A stretch of DNA of 64,000 nt. Origin: Pseudoalteromonas luteoviolacea NCIMB 1944 (lineage in GTDB: Bacteria > Pseudomonadota > Gammaproteobacteria > Enterobacterales > Alteromonadaceae). Position 1 is the first letter of the stretch. Each line of letters begins with the position of its first letter. Positions 8,540 to 17,943 of this stretch are shown in pieces. The translations under genes were made by a program, and so were the position numbers. Where the stretch lies: positions 62,001-126,000 of the forward strand of contig NZ_AUXS01000097.1 of the NCBI RefSeq assembly GCF_001625565.1, read 5' to 3'. The notes under the pieces were generated by a model, which worked only from the letters and a program-made list of their open reading frames with translations, searched no databases and was not told where the DNA came from.

Positions 8540-9547
8540 TTGGCATTTTTGTTTGAATATGGCTTATTTTTGGCAAAAGCGGTGACAATCGTAATTGCTA
8601 TTGGTGCCATTATCGTTTTAATTGTGGGCGCAAGTCAAAAACCAAAGAGCAAATCTGGAGAGATTGAAGTCAAAGACTTATCTTCTCAGTTAGCAGAAAC
8701 GAAAGAAGAGTTTTTACAGCAAACATTAGATAAAAAAGCATTAAAAGCACACCTTAAAGAAAACAAGAAGAAGACGGATGAAAAACCAGAGAAGCAAGCG
8801 TTTGTCATTGATTTCTCTGGTAGCATTGATGCGCATGAGGTGTCGAGCTTAAGAGAAGAAATTACTGCAATTTTGACCATTGCCAACAAGGACAAAGACC
8901 AAGTGCTTGTTAATGTGGAAAGTGGTGGTGGCGTTGTTCACGGATATGGTTTAGCCGCATCTCAATTGATCCGTTTAAAACAAGCGGGTTTGCCTCTGAC
9001 TATCAGTGTCGATAAAGTCGCTGCAAGCGGTGGTTACATGATGGCGTGTGTGGCAGATAAAATTGTTGCTGCACCTTTTGCGATTGTTGGCTCGATTGGC
9101 GTACTGGCTCAAATTCCTAATTTCAATAAAATTTTGAAAAAGAACGACGTGGATTTTGAACAGATCACAGCGGGTGAATATAAGCGCACGTTAACCATGT
9201 TTGGTGAAAATACCGACCAAGGTCGTGATAAATTCAAAAGTGAAGTAGAGCATACCCACACGCTATTTAAGCAGTTTGTAAGCGAACACAGGCCGAGCCT
9301 AGATATTGATAAGGTTGCAACGGGTGAACATTGGTTTGCGACTCATGCAAAAGAATTTGACTTGGTAGATGAAATCAAAACAAGTGACGATTTGCTATTG
9401 GAGTTAAACGAAACTCACCAGCTTTTCAGTGTGAAGTACAAAACCAAAAAGGCATTGGCTGAGCGTTTTGGGCTTGGTCTGAGTATTGTTGCTGAAAAAC
9501 TTGGCATTAAGCTCCTATCTCAACTGCAAACAAATACTTATAAGTAA
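8540..9547 (+). CDS. sohB: Inner-membrane serine peptidase SohB
   Basis: SohB belongs to the SppA/S49 peptidases, which use a Ser-Lys dyad at the periplasmic side of the inner membrane. A membrane segment spans about residues 10-30. The nucleophile lies in KVAASGGYMMA (Ser163) and the general base in TAGEYKRTLT (Lys215). DFSGSIDAHEVSSLREEI and GSIGVLAQIPNFNK match E. coli SohB closely. The start is TTG at 8540 with GGGAG eight bases upstream; no in-frame ATG would retain the N-terminal EYGLFLAK segment shared with E. coli. The length of 335 is typical. Confidence 0.93.
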   Translation: MAFLFEYGLFLAKAVTIVIAIGAIIVLIVGASQKPKSKSGEIEVKDLSSQLAETKEEFLQQTLDKKALKAHLKENKKKTDEKPEKQAFVIDFSGSIDAHEVSSLREEITAILTIANKDKDQVLVNVESGGGVVHGYGLAASQLIRLKQAGLPLTISVDKVAASGGYMMACVADKIVAAPFAIVGSIGVLAQIPNFNKILKKNDVDFEQITAGEYKRTLTMFGENTDQGRDKFKSEVEHTHTLFKQFVSEHRPSLDIDKVATGEHWFATHAKEFDLVDEIKTSDDLLLELNETHQLFSVKYKTKKALAERFGLGLSIVAEKLGIKLLSQLQTNTYK

Positions 9548-9905
9548 ACATTTAGTTTTTGGCCCGTTCCTGAAACTTTGACGGGCCAATTTAAACAAGC
9601 GAAAGCGCAGAACCTGACATTTCTCACCTCAACAATATAATCACTTGTTACAGCAAGTAAATACTGCCATTTGTAACTAGGACTATTGAAAGTTCTATTC
9701 TTTCCGATTTTGCGTTTTTAAAGTGTTCGCGAAAAAGTACCGTTTTCAGGTGCTTAAATTTCATTTCGGCTGTTTGGGGACATAAAATGTTACAATATAA
9801 CTTTAGACTCTAATTTCTGTAACCTCAGCGAATATTTACATACGTCTATCATTTTTTAAGTTAATGTTGACGAGGATAAAAACTAAAATCAACATCGGTG
9901 GGAAA
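9548..9905. other. Intergenic region with a hairpin and no gene
   Basis: A hairpin with arms TTGGCCCGT and ACGGGCCAA (about 9559-9588) follows sohB and lacks a good T-run. The rest is AT-rich upstream sequence of the Asp-box protein. TGTTACAATATAACT at 9788-9802 is a two-mismatch relative of the Zur boxes found elsewhere in the window and is judged too weak to call. Confidence 0.5.
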
Positions 9906-12900
9906 ATGAATGTACTACTAAAAGCAGCTGTAGCTGTGTCTTTAGCGTGCGCTAGTTCGAATACACTGGCCGCGAAATCAGATGTGGAAAAGTCAATTTT
10001 TAGCAGCAAAACCTTTGAAGCGATGAAACTGCGCAATATTGGCCCGGCTTATATGTCCGGACGTATTGCAGATATTGAAGTTGACCAAAAAAATCCATCT
10101 ACTTGGTACACTGCGGTGGGATCGGGTGGTGTATGGAAAACAGAGAATGCGGGCACAACCTGGACACCTATCTTTGACAAACAAGCGGTGTATTCAACAG
10201 GGGATGTGACCATAGATCCGAGTAACTCAAACATAATCTGGGTTGGTACCGGAGAAAATAATGGGGGCCGACACATCAGCTTTGGTGATGGTGTCTACAA
10301 GTCAATGGATGGCGGTAAAACTTGGAAAAACATGGGCTTGAAGAAGTCCGAGCGTATTTCTGACATTATTGTTCATCCGACAGACTCAAATACAGTTTGG
10401 GTTTCGGCGCAAGGTCCACTTTGGACTGGTGGTGGAGAGCGCGGGTTATATAAAACCACTGATGGTGGTGAAACTTGGAAGTTGGTGCTCAAACCAGAAG
10501 ATGAGTGGACAGGTGTTACCTCACTATTAATTGATCCAAGAAACCCTAATAAACTGTATGCAGCCACTTGGTCTCGACAAAGAAAAGTAGCAACTTACGT
10601 TGGAACTGGGCCCGCTTCAGGCATTCACACATCAGATGATGGCGGTGAGACTTGGACAGAGCTAAAGACAGGCTTGCCAACTGGCAATATGGGTAAAATA
10701 GGTTTAGCGATTTCGCCTATCAACCCAGATGTCGTATATGCAGCGGTTGAAATTGACAACCGCAAGGGCGGATTATATCGCTCGGCAAACCGAGGTCAGA
10801 GCTGGACGAAGATGTCTGATGAAGTTGGTGGCGGTACAGGTCCCCACTATTACCAAGAGATCTTTGCGGACAAGCACCAGTTTGATCGTATTTACATCGC
10901 GAGTAACTACAGTAAAGTTTCCGATGACGGTGGTAAAACTTGGACCCCTATCAATACTAAGCGTAAACACGTAGACGACCATGCGATGGCATTTCACCCC
11001 ACAGATCCTGATTTTGTGTTGATCGGCTCCGATGGTGGTATTTATATGTCTCATGACCGTATGGCGAACTGGCGCTTTATGGCTAATTTACCATTGACGC
11101 AATTCTATAAGGTCGCGCCTGATGATTCTAAGCCATTTTATAAAGTTTATGCTGGTGCGCAAGACAACTCTACACAAGGTGGCCCCTCGCGCACCCTACG
11201 TGAAGAAGGTATCAAGAATAAAGACTGGTTCTTAACCCTTGGTGGTGATGGACATCAACCAGCTGTTGAGCCTGGTAACCCTGATATCATGTATTCTCAA
11301 TGGCAGCAGGGCAATTTAACTCGTCATGACCTCAAGACTCGTGAGAATGTTTATATCAAACCTCAGCCGCGTCTAGGTGATCCTGCTGAGCGCTTCAACT
11401 GGGATGCGCCAGTAAATGTTTCGACGCACGACCCCAAACGCGTTTATTTTGCTTCACAACGAGTTTGGCGCTCTGATGACCGCGGTGATAGCTGGACACC
11501 TATTTCTGGTGACTTGACTAAAAACGGCAACCGTATGCATATCCCAATGATGGGACGGACTTGGTCGGTAGAAGCCGGTTGGGATCTCTACGCCATGTCT
11601 GAGTATCATACGATTGCGAACTTCTCAGAAAGCCCTGTTGACGAAAATATATTGTGGGCTGGTACCGACGATGGCCTGATCCAAGTGACCAGCAATGGTG
11701 GTAAAAATTGGAAAAAGATTGATTTGAAGCGTGTGAAAGGTGTACCTGAAACTGCTTATGTCAATGATATCCGTGCAGACTTGTTCGATCCAAATACTGT
11801 CTATGTGGCCCTTGATAATCACAAGTACGGTGACTTCAAACCATATCTGATCAAGTCGACAAACCTAGGTAAAACTTGGAAGTCACTTGCTAAAGACTTG
11901 CCTGAGAATCACTTAGTGTGGCGAATTGTACAAGACCACGTCAACAAAGACTTAATGTTTATTGGTACTGAGTTCGGTATTTTCTTCACCGTGGATGGCG
12001 GTAAAAAGTGGATCGAGTTAAATGGCGGGATCCCAACGATTTCAACCCGTGATGTAAAAATACAACGCCGTGAAAATGACTTAGTGGCGGGTACTTTTGG
12101 CCGTGGTATTTATATTCTTGATGATTACGCACCGCTGCGTGCATTGACAGAGCAAGCCATGGAGCAAGAGGCTATCCTGATGGGCCCAAGCCGCCCGGTT
12201 AAATGGTTCCAACTAGATACAAACCACAGTAATACGGATGGTGATGATCGATATGTGGCGAAAAATCCTGATCATGGTGCTACCTTAACTTATTTCTTAA
12301 AAGACAGCTTACTAACAGCTAAAGAGCAGCGCCAAAAAGCTGAAAAAGAAATGGTTAAAGATGAGAAGTATCCTAAGTATCCAGCATGGGAAGACATCGA
12401 AAAAGAAAACCAAGAACCAAAACCTGTGGTCTATCTTGAAATTCGCGATGCGCAAGGTCAGTTCGTCGACCGTGTTGCAGGCAAAGCAAGTAAAGGGATA
12501 CACCGTGTGACTTGGGACATGGAGTACGCAGCTAACCAAGCAATTACAGGCGAAAAAGCGTCCATGTGGGACCCGTTTGCGATGAGTACAATGGTTATGC
12601 CAGGTAAATACACTGCAACACTTTACAAGCGCGTGAAAGGGGAAATCTCGCAACTAGCAAGCCCTGTAGAGTTTGAACTGCAACCAATTACGGAAGGTGC
12701 AGTATCTGGTCCAACAGCAGAATCAATCGCGCGATTCAGTAAGCAACTTAAAGATGTACAAAGACGCTACACGTCCACAACCGCTGTATTAGGCGAAATG
12801 ACAAAAACAATGGAAGTATTGCGTACCGCAATCGATCGTACTCCGGGTAATATTAACGCTCTTGAATCAGCTTATGCACAAGCCCAAGCTGATATTAATG

Positions 12901-13178
12901 CGATTAACTTTGAGTTAAACGGCCTGAAGTCGCGTACAAGAATGGGTGCAAAGCCAGCCAATATCTCAAGCCGCTTGGGTTATGCCATGTCTGCGCTGTG
13001 GTCAACGTATGGGCCAACTAAACAGCATCGTCAGCAGTTTGGTTTTGCTCAACAAGGGTTAGAAGACGTTATTAAGCGTGTTTCTACCTTAAAAGCAGAA
13101 ACTATCCCGAGTATTCAACAAGCAATTGTTGATGCGGGCGGTCCTTGGACTAAGGGTGCATCGGTTATTGCCAAGTAG
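9906..13178 (+). CDS. Secreted VPS10/sortilin-like Asp-box beta-propeller protein
   Basis: This 1090-residue exported protein starts with a signal peptide ending near ASSNTLAA. The first 750 residues hold repeated Asp-box (BNR) motifs such as DGGKTWK, DGGETWK, NRGQSWTK and NGGKNWKK, indicating two seven- or ten-bladed propellers as in the VPS10 family. The last 350 residues contain a beta-sandwich-like segment (DRVAGKASKGIHRVTWDMEY) and a helical tail. Databases often label such proteins 'glycosyl hydrolase', but no catalytic residue set is evident and the activity is unknown. The start at 9906 has GGTGGG four bases upstream and gives a clean signal peptide. It is monocistronic, followed by a terminator. 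Confidence 0.82.
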   Translation: MNVLLKAAVAVSLACASSNTLAAKSDVEKSIFSSKTFEAMKLRNIGPAYMSGRIADIEVDQKNPSTWYTAVGSGGVWKTENAGTTWTPIFDKQAVYSTGDVTIDPSNSNIIWVGTGENNGGRHISFGDGVYKSMDGGKTWKNMGLKKSERISDIIVHPTDSNTVWVSAQGPLWTGGGERGLYKTTDGGETWKLVLKPEDEWTGVTSLLIDPRNPNKLYAATWSRQRKVATYVGTGPASGIHTSDDGGETWTELKTGLPTGNMGKIGLAISPINPDVVYAAVEIDNRKGGLYRSANRGQSWTKMSDEVGGGTGPHYYQEIFADKHQFDRIYIASNYSKVSDDGGKTWTPINTKRKHVDDHAMAFHPTDPDFVLIGSDGGIYMSHDRMANWRFMANLPLTQFYKVAPDDSKPFYKVYAGAQDNSTQGGPSRTLREEGIKNKDWFLTLGGDGHQPAVEPGNPDIMYSQWQQGNLTRHDLKTRENVYIKPQPRLGDPAERFNWDAPVNVSTHDPKRVYFASQRVWRSDDRGDSWTPISGDLTKNGNRMHIPMMGRTWSVEAGWDLYAMSEYHTIANFSESPVDENILWAGTDDGLIQVTSNGGKNWKKIDLKRVKGVPETAYVNDIRADLFDPNTVYVALDNHKYGDFKPYLIKSTNLGKTWKSLAKDLPENHLVWRIVQDHVNKDLMFIGTEFGIFFTVDGGKKWIELNGGIPTISTRDVKIQRRENDLVAGTFGRGIYILDDYAPLRALTEQAMEQEAILMGPSRPVKWFQLDTNHSNTDGDDRYVAKNPDHGATLTYFLKDSLLTAKEQRQKAEKEMVKDEKYPKYPAWEDIEKENQEPKPVVYLEIRDAQGQFVDRVAGKASKGIHRVTWDMEYAANQAITGEKASMWDPFAMSTMVMPGKYTATLYKRVKGEISQLASPVEFELQPITEGAVSGPTAESIARFSKQLKDVQRRYTSTTAVLGEMTKTMEVLRTAIDRTPGNINALESAYAQAQADINAINFELNGLKSRTRMGAKPANISSRLGYAMSALWSTYGPTKQHRQQFGFAQQGLEDVIKRVSTLKAETIPSIQQAIVDAGGPWTKGASVIAK

Positions 13179-13190
13179 CCTTTACCTTTC

Positions 13191-13221
13191 AACGGCGTCG
13201 TACTTAGCGACGCCGTTTTGC
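13191..13221 (+). terminator. Terminator after the Asp-box protein
   Basis: AACGGCGTCG, a seven-base loop and CGACGCCGTT form a ten-pair stem continuing into TTTTG. Confidence 0.85.
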
Positions 13222-13371
13222 GATCAAATGCTAAGCTTTATGTTAATCAAGTAATTTGGCATATTTCCAGGACGAAAAATGCTTAGCCTTTTAATTAGTT
13301 AACAATGAAGAAGTCCTGATGAAACAACGATAACAAAACGCATAATGAGTTAATTGAGCTGTACCTTAACT

Positions 13372-15252
13372 ATGAAAACGATAATTCCATTTTTTTGCCT
13401 TTGTGTGCCGGTGGTGGTAATTGCAAATGGTGAGCAACTTGAAGTCATCGAGATTTTAGCGCCAAAAGAATCTCTTACTATTGCCACATCCAATCATACC
13501 TCGTCGTATTTAGATGAGCGCTTTACTTTTTCTTTAAATAGGACCATTGCAGATCAGCTGACATCGCTCACTGGGGTGAGTTTAAACGGCCAAGGTGGTC
13601 AGTTTCAAAGTTATGCGATTAGAGGCTTCAGTCGTGGAAGAATACGTACTGAGATTGATGGCATTCCAATCATTACAGATAGGCGAGCAGGTAATTCGGC
13701 TTCGTTTATTTCCCCTGCGCTCTTTAATCTAGGGCATGTTATTAAAGGCCCAAGTTCGACGCTATATGGCTCCCAAGCCATGGGGGGGGTTATTAGTTTA
13801 AGTACAGAAATGCCCGATAAAACACAGCTCACGGTGTCTGGACAAAGTTATAACCAAGGTGTTGATTTGAATCTCAAGCATCAAAGCAATGACTTTACCG
13901 CAGCTATTGCATATCAACACGCGAACAATGCCCATGCGGCCAATGGGGATGAACTACATACACAATTTGAGCGGTTCTCTGGGTTGGTAAGATACAAATC
14001 CAAACATGATGGTTTTACCACAACTTATTCCTGGCTGCCTAGTTATGGTCGCGACATTGGTAAAAGTAACGCGAAATATCCTACTAAGCAGATCAGCGGC
14101 TATCCTGAAGAGCTGCATTCATTAGCGCAAGTGCATTTGAATGGCGATCAAGATTGGATGGCAAAGTTTTATCACCACTATCAAAATTGGGACAGCAGGA
14201 CAGCTAGATTTGAACGTTATGATGGCCTGAGTCAGTATCAAAGCCACACGATTGGTGGCCAATGGTTGCAGCAAGTAACCATGGGGGAAAATGAAAGTCA
14301 CTGGGGCATTGATTGGCTATCTCGAAAAGGTGTCAAAATTACCAGTGATTACGAGTTGCTCGAAGACACAAAAAACAGTAATTCAACCAGCATAAATAAT
14401 GAGTTGAATGCAGAAGAAGATAACTTTGCATTGTATGGTAAAACACATTGGAATTGGGGTAAGGTTAATTTTGATTTTGGTTTGAGGTATGACTGGTTGA
14501 CGCAGCAAAGCTTACAATCAGATGATACAACAGATAGTCGTTTGAATACCTCGTTTGCAGCCATGTTGCCTCTCTCGGATACGCTGGAATTAGGGCTGGA
14601 CGTGGGCAGTGGGTTTCGCTATCCAACGTTATCAGAACGGCTGTTTTACGGTCAAACTCCCAGGGGCCTTATTGTTGGGAACCAGTCGCTCAAGCCAGAA
14701 ACCAGTGTTGGTAAGCAGTTCTCACTAAACTGGCATGCGTCGGAGCAACTGAGCCTGTATAGCGCGCTTTATCACTACGACTTAGATAACTACATCGATC
14801 GCTACGAGACCCAAGCTGGTCATTTGAGTTATCGTAATTTAAATCAAGCTGAAATTGTTGGCTTTGAGGCTGAATTACGGTGGTATGCCAGTGACAACAT
14901 AGAGCATATCTTTGCTTATCAGCGACAAAGCGGCGAGGATGGTAGTCAGCAAAAGCTTGATGATTTACACCCAAGAAAACTCAGCTGGACCTTATTAGTG
15001 AATTTTGGCAATTGGTCGTTGTCTAACTCCTACCGCCATACTTTTAAAGTGGATGAAGTGGGGGATTCTGAATTGTCGAGAGAATCTTTTACAGTATGGG
15101 ATGTATCTCTTGCGCATCAACTTAACAGTCAGCAAACTGTTAATATCGGAGTTAATAACCTCACCAATGAGCGTTACTACGGGAGTCTGGATGAAGATGC
15201 CGCTTTGCAGCCAGAGCGCAGTTTTAAACTATCAACAAGTATGCAATTCTAA
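13372..15252 (+). CDS. TonB-dependent outer-membrane receptor
   Basis: This is an outer-membrane beta-barrel importer powered by TonB. A signal peptide (KTIIPFFCLCVPVVVIANG) precedes a TonB-box-like EVIEILA. A plug domain follows (SLNGQGGQFQSYAIRGFSRGRIRTEIDGIP and VIKGPSSTLYGSQAMGG), then the barrel, which ends in an aromatic-terminal beta strand (FKLSTSMQF). The length is 626 residues. It is followed nine bases later by a PepSY-TM protein, a pairing common for metal-chelate uptake. No Fur or Zur box was seen upstream. AAATGCTAAGC (13226) and AAATGCTTAGC (13277) form an 11-base near-direct repeat that could be an operator. The substrate is unknown. Confidence 0.87.
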   Translation: MKTIIPFFCLCVPVVVIANGEQLEVIEILAPKESLTIATSNHTSSYLDERFTFSLNRTIADQLTSLTGVSLNGQGGQFQSYAIRGFSRGRIRTEIDGIPIITDRRAGNSASFISPALFNLGHVIKGPSSTLYGSQAMGGVISLSTEMPDKTQLTVSGQSYNQGVDLNLKHQSNDFTAAIAYQHANNAHAANGDELHTQFERFSGLVRYKSKHDGFTTTYSWLPSYGRDIGKSNAKYPTKQISGYPEELHSLAQVHLNGDQDWMAKFYHHYQNWDSRTARFERYDGLSQYQSHTIGGQWLQQVTMGENESHWGIDWLSRKGVKITSDYELLEDTKNSNSTSINNELNAEEDNFALYGKTHWNWGKVNFDFGLRYDWLTQQSLQSDDTTDSRLNTSFAAMLPLSDTLELGLDVGSGFRYPTLSERLFYGQTPRGLIVGNQSLKPETSVGKQFSLNWHASEQLSLYSALYHYDLDNYIDRYETQAGHLSYRNLNQAEIVGFEAELRWYASDNIEHIFAYQRQSGEDGSQQKLDDLHPRKLSWTLLVNFGNWSLSNSYRHTFKVDEVGDSELSRESFTVWDVSLAHQLNSQQTVNIGVNNLTNERYYGSLDEDAALQPERSFKLSTSMQF

Positions 15253-15260
15253 AAGAAACA

Positions 15261-15776
15261 ATGAGCTTTAATAGAAAAAATAGAAGTATTCACAGGTGGG
15301 CGAGTTTTATTATTTCGTTGCCGTTACTTGTGATCATTATTACCGGTATTTTGTTGCTGGTAAGAAAAGAGTTTAGTTTTATTCAGCCGCCCTCGGCACA
15401 GGGAGTTGGTACTGTACCAACGCTAAGCTTTACGCAAATACTAACAGCTGCAAAGTCAGTCGACGCGGCTCAAATCGAGAGTTGGGATGATATTAACCGT
15501 TTGGATGTGAGACCAGCTAAAGGGATCACTAAAATTCGTAGCAACAATAAAATAGAAATTCAGATCGACAACCAAACCGGTGAAATTTTGCATGTCGCAA
15601 AACGTAACTCAGAATTAATCGAAAGCCTTCACGATGGCACCTTTTTTGAGAAAAATGCCAATATTTGGTTAATGTTACCTGTGTCCTTTGCGACCTTAGT
15701 GATTTCTGTAACAGGGCTAGTGCTGTTCTTTTTCCCCTACCTGAAAAGACGACGTAATAGACGACATCACGCGTAA
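15261..15776 (+). CDS. PepSY-associated membrane protein
   Basis: The protein has 171 residues with two predicted membrane helices (about 15-35 and 133-155) around a periplasmic PepSY-like segment (IRSNNKIEIQIDNQTGEILHVA). The pattern RSIHRWASFIISLPLLVIIITGILLL is typical of PepSY-TM proteins, small relatives of the reductases that accompany TonB receptors. It probably works with the receptor just upstream, for instance in releasing or reducing an imported metal chelate; this is inferred from adjacency. The C-terminus is Arg-rich and likely cytoplasmic. Confidence 0.8.
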   Translation: MSFNRKNRSIHRWASFIISLPLLVIIITGILLLVRKEFSFIQPPSAQGVGTVPTLSFTQILTAAKSVDAAQIESWDDINRLDVRPAKGITKIRSNNKIEIQIDNQTGEILHVAKRNSELIESLHDGTFFEKNANIWLMLPVSFATLVISVTGLVLFFFPYLKRRRNRRHHA

Positions 15777-15817
15777 CGTTGAGGTGATTAAGTCTATTTT
15801 TGCACTGAGAGTGCGTC

Positions 15818-15843
15818 TTGCAGCCAGCGAAAACTGGCTGCAA
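15818..15843. terminator. Bidirectional hairpin between convergent genes
   Basis: TTGCAGCCAG, a six-base loop and CTGGCTGCAA form a perfect ten-pair stem between the PepSY gene and the convergent PhoX-like gene. No long T-run follows on either strand. Confidence 0.55.
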
Positions 15844-15849
15844 TAGTCC

Positions 15850-17229
15850 TTATCCCACACTGTGATAATTTTGCCAATCTCCGGTAATTGCTAGTGTTTT
15901 AGTCGGAGAGTAGACATTGACGAATAACGTTGTACCATCTGGAGAAAAGCAGGCTCCTGCCAATTCGGTAGTGGTTCGCAATTTAGCAAAAGGATAAACA
16001 GCTCCTTGTGGTGAAACGCCTCTCAAGTGGTTGCTTGGGTTGGATGTATACTGGTCCTCACATACCAGTAGGTGTCCTTGCGGTGTCACGGTCAGATTGT
16101 CGCCAAAGTCGTACAGGGATTTATCGCTACTTTCTAAAAACAGCTGAATTTGACCGGGCGAAGTAGCCTCTTTATCTGTGCCTTCGTATGCTGAGGGTTG
16201 ATAGCGCATGATCTGGCCTAACTGTTTCCCGCCGCCATTTGTGCAGCAAAAGTACAGTTCATTGTCACCAAAATGGATCCCTTCTCCGCGTGCAAATACT
16301 GCTGCACCAAGGTCATATCCACGTATTCTAAGATCGTCTTCTGGGCTTTGCGGATTGTCTAGTGTTACCCATTCAGCTTCGTACCAATTTGAAAGCGGCA
16401 TATTTTGTTGTTGCCAGTTTCGCGTGTCGAACTTATTTAGGCTTTTAAATACCAATGCTTGCAATATGCCACCTTGCGCAAGCCTACCTTTTTGGTGAGG
16501 TATAAAACGGTAAAAAAGGCCATCGCCTCTATCTTCAGTCAGGTAGATTATACCTGTTCTGGGATCTACTGCTGCGGCTTCATGGTTGAAGCGCCCCATG
16601 TCTACCAGTGGTATAGGGTCGCATAAACCAGGCTGGTCGACCGGGACTTCAAATATATAACCGTGATCTTTATCAATTTCACTGTCTGCTAAACGCACTG
16701 TTTCTTCGCAGCTTAGCCACGTACCCCAAGGTGTTGTTCCGCCAGCACAGTTACGAATGGTACCGACAAGACTGTAGTATTGTTGTTCGATTTGTTGTGT
16801 ATCAAGGTTATAAACTAAGGTTGTGGTACCACCTGGCAGCGCGACGTCTTGGTTGAATGTATCGTAGGCTTTTTTTGTTCTATGTGCGGCAATATCTGAT
16901 GCCGCATTTTGCAAATGTTTTGGACTTAGTTCATGGTTTCTAACCAAAGCAATACGATTGCTACTAAGAGCAATACAACCCATACCATCCGCGTTGTCAG
17001 GCACGCTCAAACCATCGTCCATTTTATCATTTAACGCAGAAATAACTTGATAACTAAATCCCTCTGGCAAGTCTAATAAACCTTTTGGGTCAGGGATAAG
17101 AGGACCATACCCCGTGGTAGTTGGGGTTGGCGTGATACCTTGTTTGCGTGCGCAACCTAGTATGCTGCTATTGAGGCCTAAAAATGCCAATGCCACGGTG
17201 CTTTTTGTGAATTGTCTACGTGTGACCAT
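15850..17229 (-). CDS. PhoX-like (DUF839) Tat-exported protein
   Basis: The family includes the PhoX alkaline phosphatases, which carry calcium and iron rather than zinc, but many members are uncharacterised. The N-terminus TRRQFTKSTVALAFLGLN is a twin-arginine signal, with a possible lipobox ending ILGC. RNCAGGTTPWGTWLSCEET and GRFNHEAAAVDPRTGIIYLTEDRGDGLFYRF are diagnostic PhoX/DUF839 motifs. The start at 17229 has GGGAG eight bases upstream and puts the Tat motif at the terminus; a longer reading reaching 17358 would run into the Zur box. It is divergent from zur with the Zur box 114 bases upstream, so zinc-dependent control is possible. The length is 459 residues. Confidence 0.82.
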   Translation of the reverse strand: MVTRRQFTKSTVALAFLGLNSSILGCARKQGITPTPTTTGYGPLIPDPKGLLDLPEGFSYQVISALNDKMDDGLSVPDNADGMGCIALSSNRIALVRNHELSPKHLQNAASDIAAHRTKKAYDTFNQDVALPGGTTTLVYNLDTQQIEQQYYSLVGTIRNCAGGTTPWGTWLSCEETVRLADSEIDKDHGYIFEVPVDQPGLCDPIPLVDMGRFNHEAAAVDPRTGIIYLTEDRGDGLFYRFIPHQKGRLAQGGILQALVFKSLNKFDTRNWQQQNMPLSNWYEAEWVTLDNPQSPEDDLRIRGYDLGAAVFARGEGIHFGDNELYFCCTNGGGKQLGQIMRYQPSAYEGTDKEATSPGQIQLFLESSDKSLYDFGDNLTVTPQGHLLVCEDQYTSNPSNHLRGVSPQGAVYPFAKLRTTTELAGACFSPDGTTLFVNVYSPTKTLAITGDWQNYHSVG

Positions 17230-17342
17230 GCTTAATACTCCCAAAGCAATTAACGTAATAATCTTAACGGTGCTTAATGATGCTTTCGTGTCACTTGCCG
17301 TGATACACGAAAATAAGTACTTAATGTAGGTATTTTGTGATA

Positions 17343-17357
17343 TGTTATACTGTAACA
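17343..17357. promoter_or_regulatory. Zur box 1 (zur-dihydroorotase / PhoX-like intergenic)
   Basis: TGTTATACTGTAACA matches TGTTATAnTATAACA at 13 of 14 fixed positions and extends to ATGTTATACTGTAACAT. This is the core of the E. coli Zur operator. It sits 33 bases before zur on one side and 114 bases before the PhoX-like gene on the other, which suggests Zur autoregulation. Confidence 0.85.
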
Positions 17358-17389
17358 TTAATTGCGGGGTGGCAAGGAAATTAGTCTAT

Positions 17390-17878
17390 ATGAGTCAAAA
17401 AAATAATAAAAATAACCAATCTGATGAGTTTGTGGAAATTTTTAATTACGCAGGAATCAAACCAACAGAGAAAAGAATCGCGATTTTCAAAGGCCTGAAG
17501 ATGGCTGGTAAGGCTCTATCTCCCTACGAGTTAGTTCAATATTGTAAGCAGAATTTGGGCTTAACGCTGCCTGCTGTGTCGATCTATCGTATTCTCGACT
17601 TACTTGTTGCGGCAGATTTGGTGCACAAATTAGATACTGTGAACAAATATATCTGCTGCACACATATCGACTGCCATAAGCCTCACCCCCATACCCAGTT
17701 TTTAATTTGCTCCATGTGTCAAAAAGTAGAAGAAGTACATATGCCTGCTGATTTGATGGCACAACTGTCTGCGCAAATCCAATCTCATGGTTATCAGTTG
17801 AACTCACCCCAGTTTGAGTTTCAAGGTATTTGTACTGCTTGTCAGGCGCTGGAGGAAGGGCAAATGGCCAACGCTTAG
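17390..17878 (+). CDS. zur: Zinc uptake regulator of the Fur family
   Basis: Zur with bound zinc represses zinc-acquisition and zinc-sparing genes. The 162-residue protein has a Fur-family winged helix (residues about 20-80, with LPAVSIYRILDLLVAADLVHK) and then a metal-rich segment CCTHIDCHKPHPHTQFLIC. CSMC and CTAC, the two CxxC pairs of the structural zinc site, follow. The His/Cys-rich sensor segment fits Zur better than Fur. The start at 17390 (MSQKNN) is used because an upstream in-frame ATG lies inside the operator. The Zur box 33 bases upstream supports both the identity and autoregulation. The dihydroorotase gene follows after 65 bases on the same strand. Confidence 0.9.
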   Translation: MSQKNNKNNQSDEFVEIFNYAGIKPTEKRIAIFKGLKMAGKALSPYELVQYCKQNLGLTLPAVSIYRILDLLVAADLVHKLDTVNKYICCTHIDCHKPHPHTQFLICSMCQKVEEVHMPADLMAQLSAQIQSHGYQLNSPQFEFQGICTACQALEEGQMANA

Positions 17879-17943
17879 TTAGTGACTAGCTTGCTGTATT
17901 GTCTAAATAGATTTTTTAACGCGTGTTTAAAGGTGAAGTAGAA

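Noticed and set aside
9788..9802. TGTTACAATATAACT, a relative of the Zur boxes before the Asp-box propeller gene
   Set aside because: It has two mismatches, is AT-rich and lies 104 bases from the start codon, so chance is likely. A genome matrix score would decide.
17230..17358. Longer N-terminus of the PhoX-like protein
   Set aside because: It would place the Tat signal internally and run into the Zur box; 17229 has a good ribosome site.
17342..17389. ATG at 17342 as start of zur
   Set aside because: It lies in the Zur operator itself and would add 16 unrelated residues.
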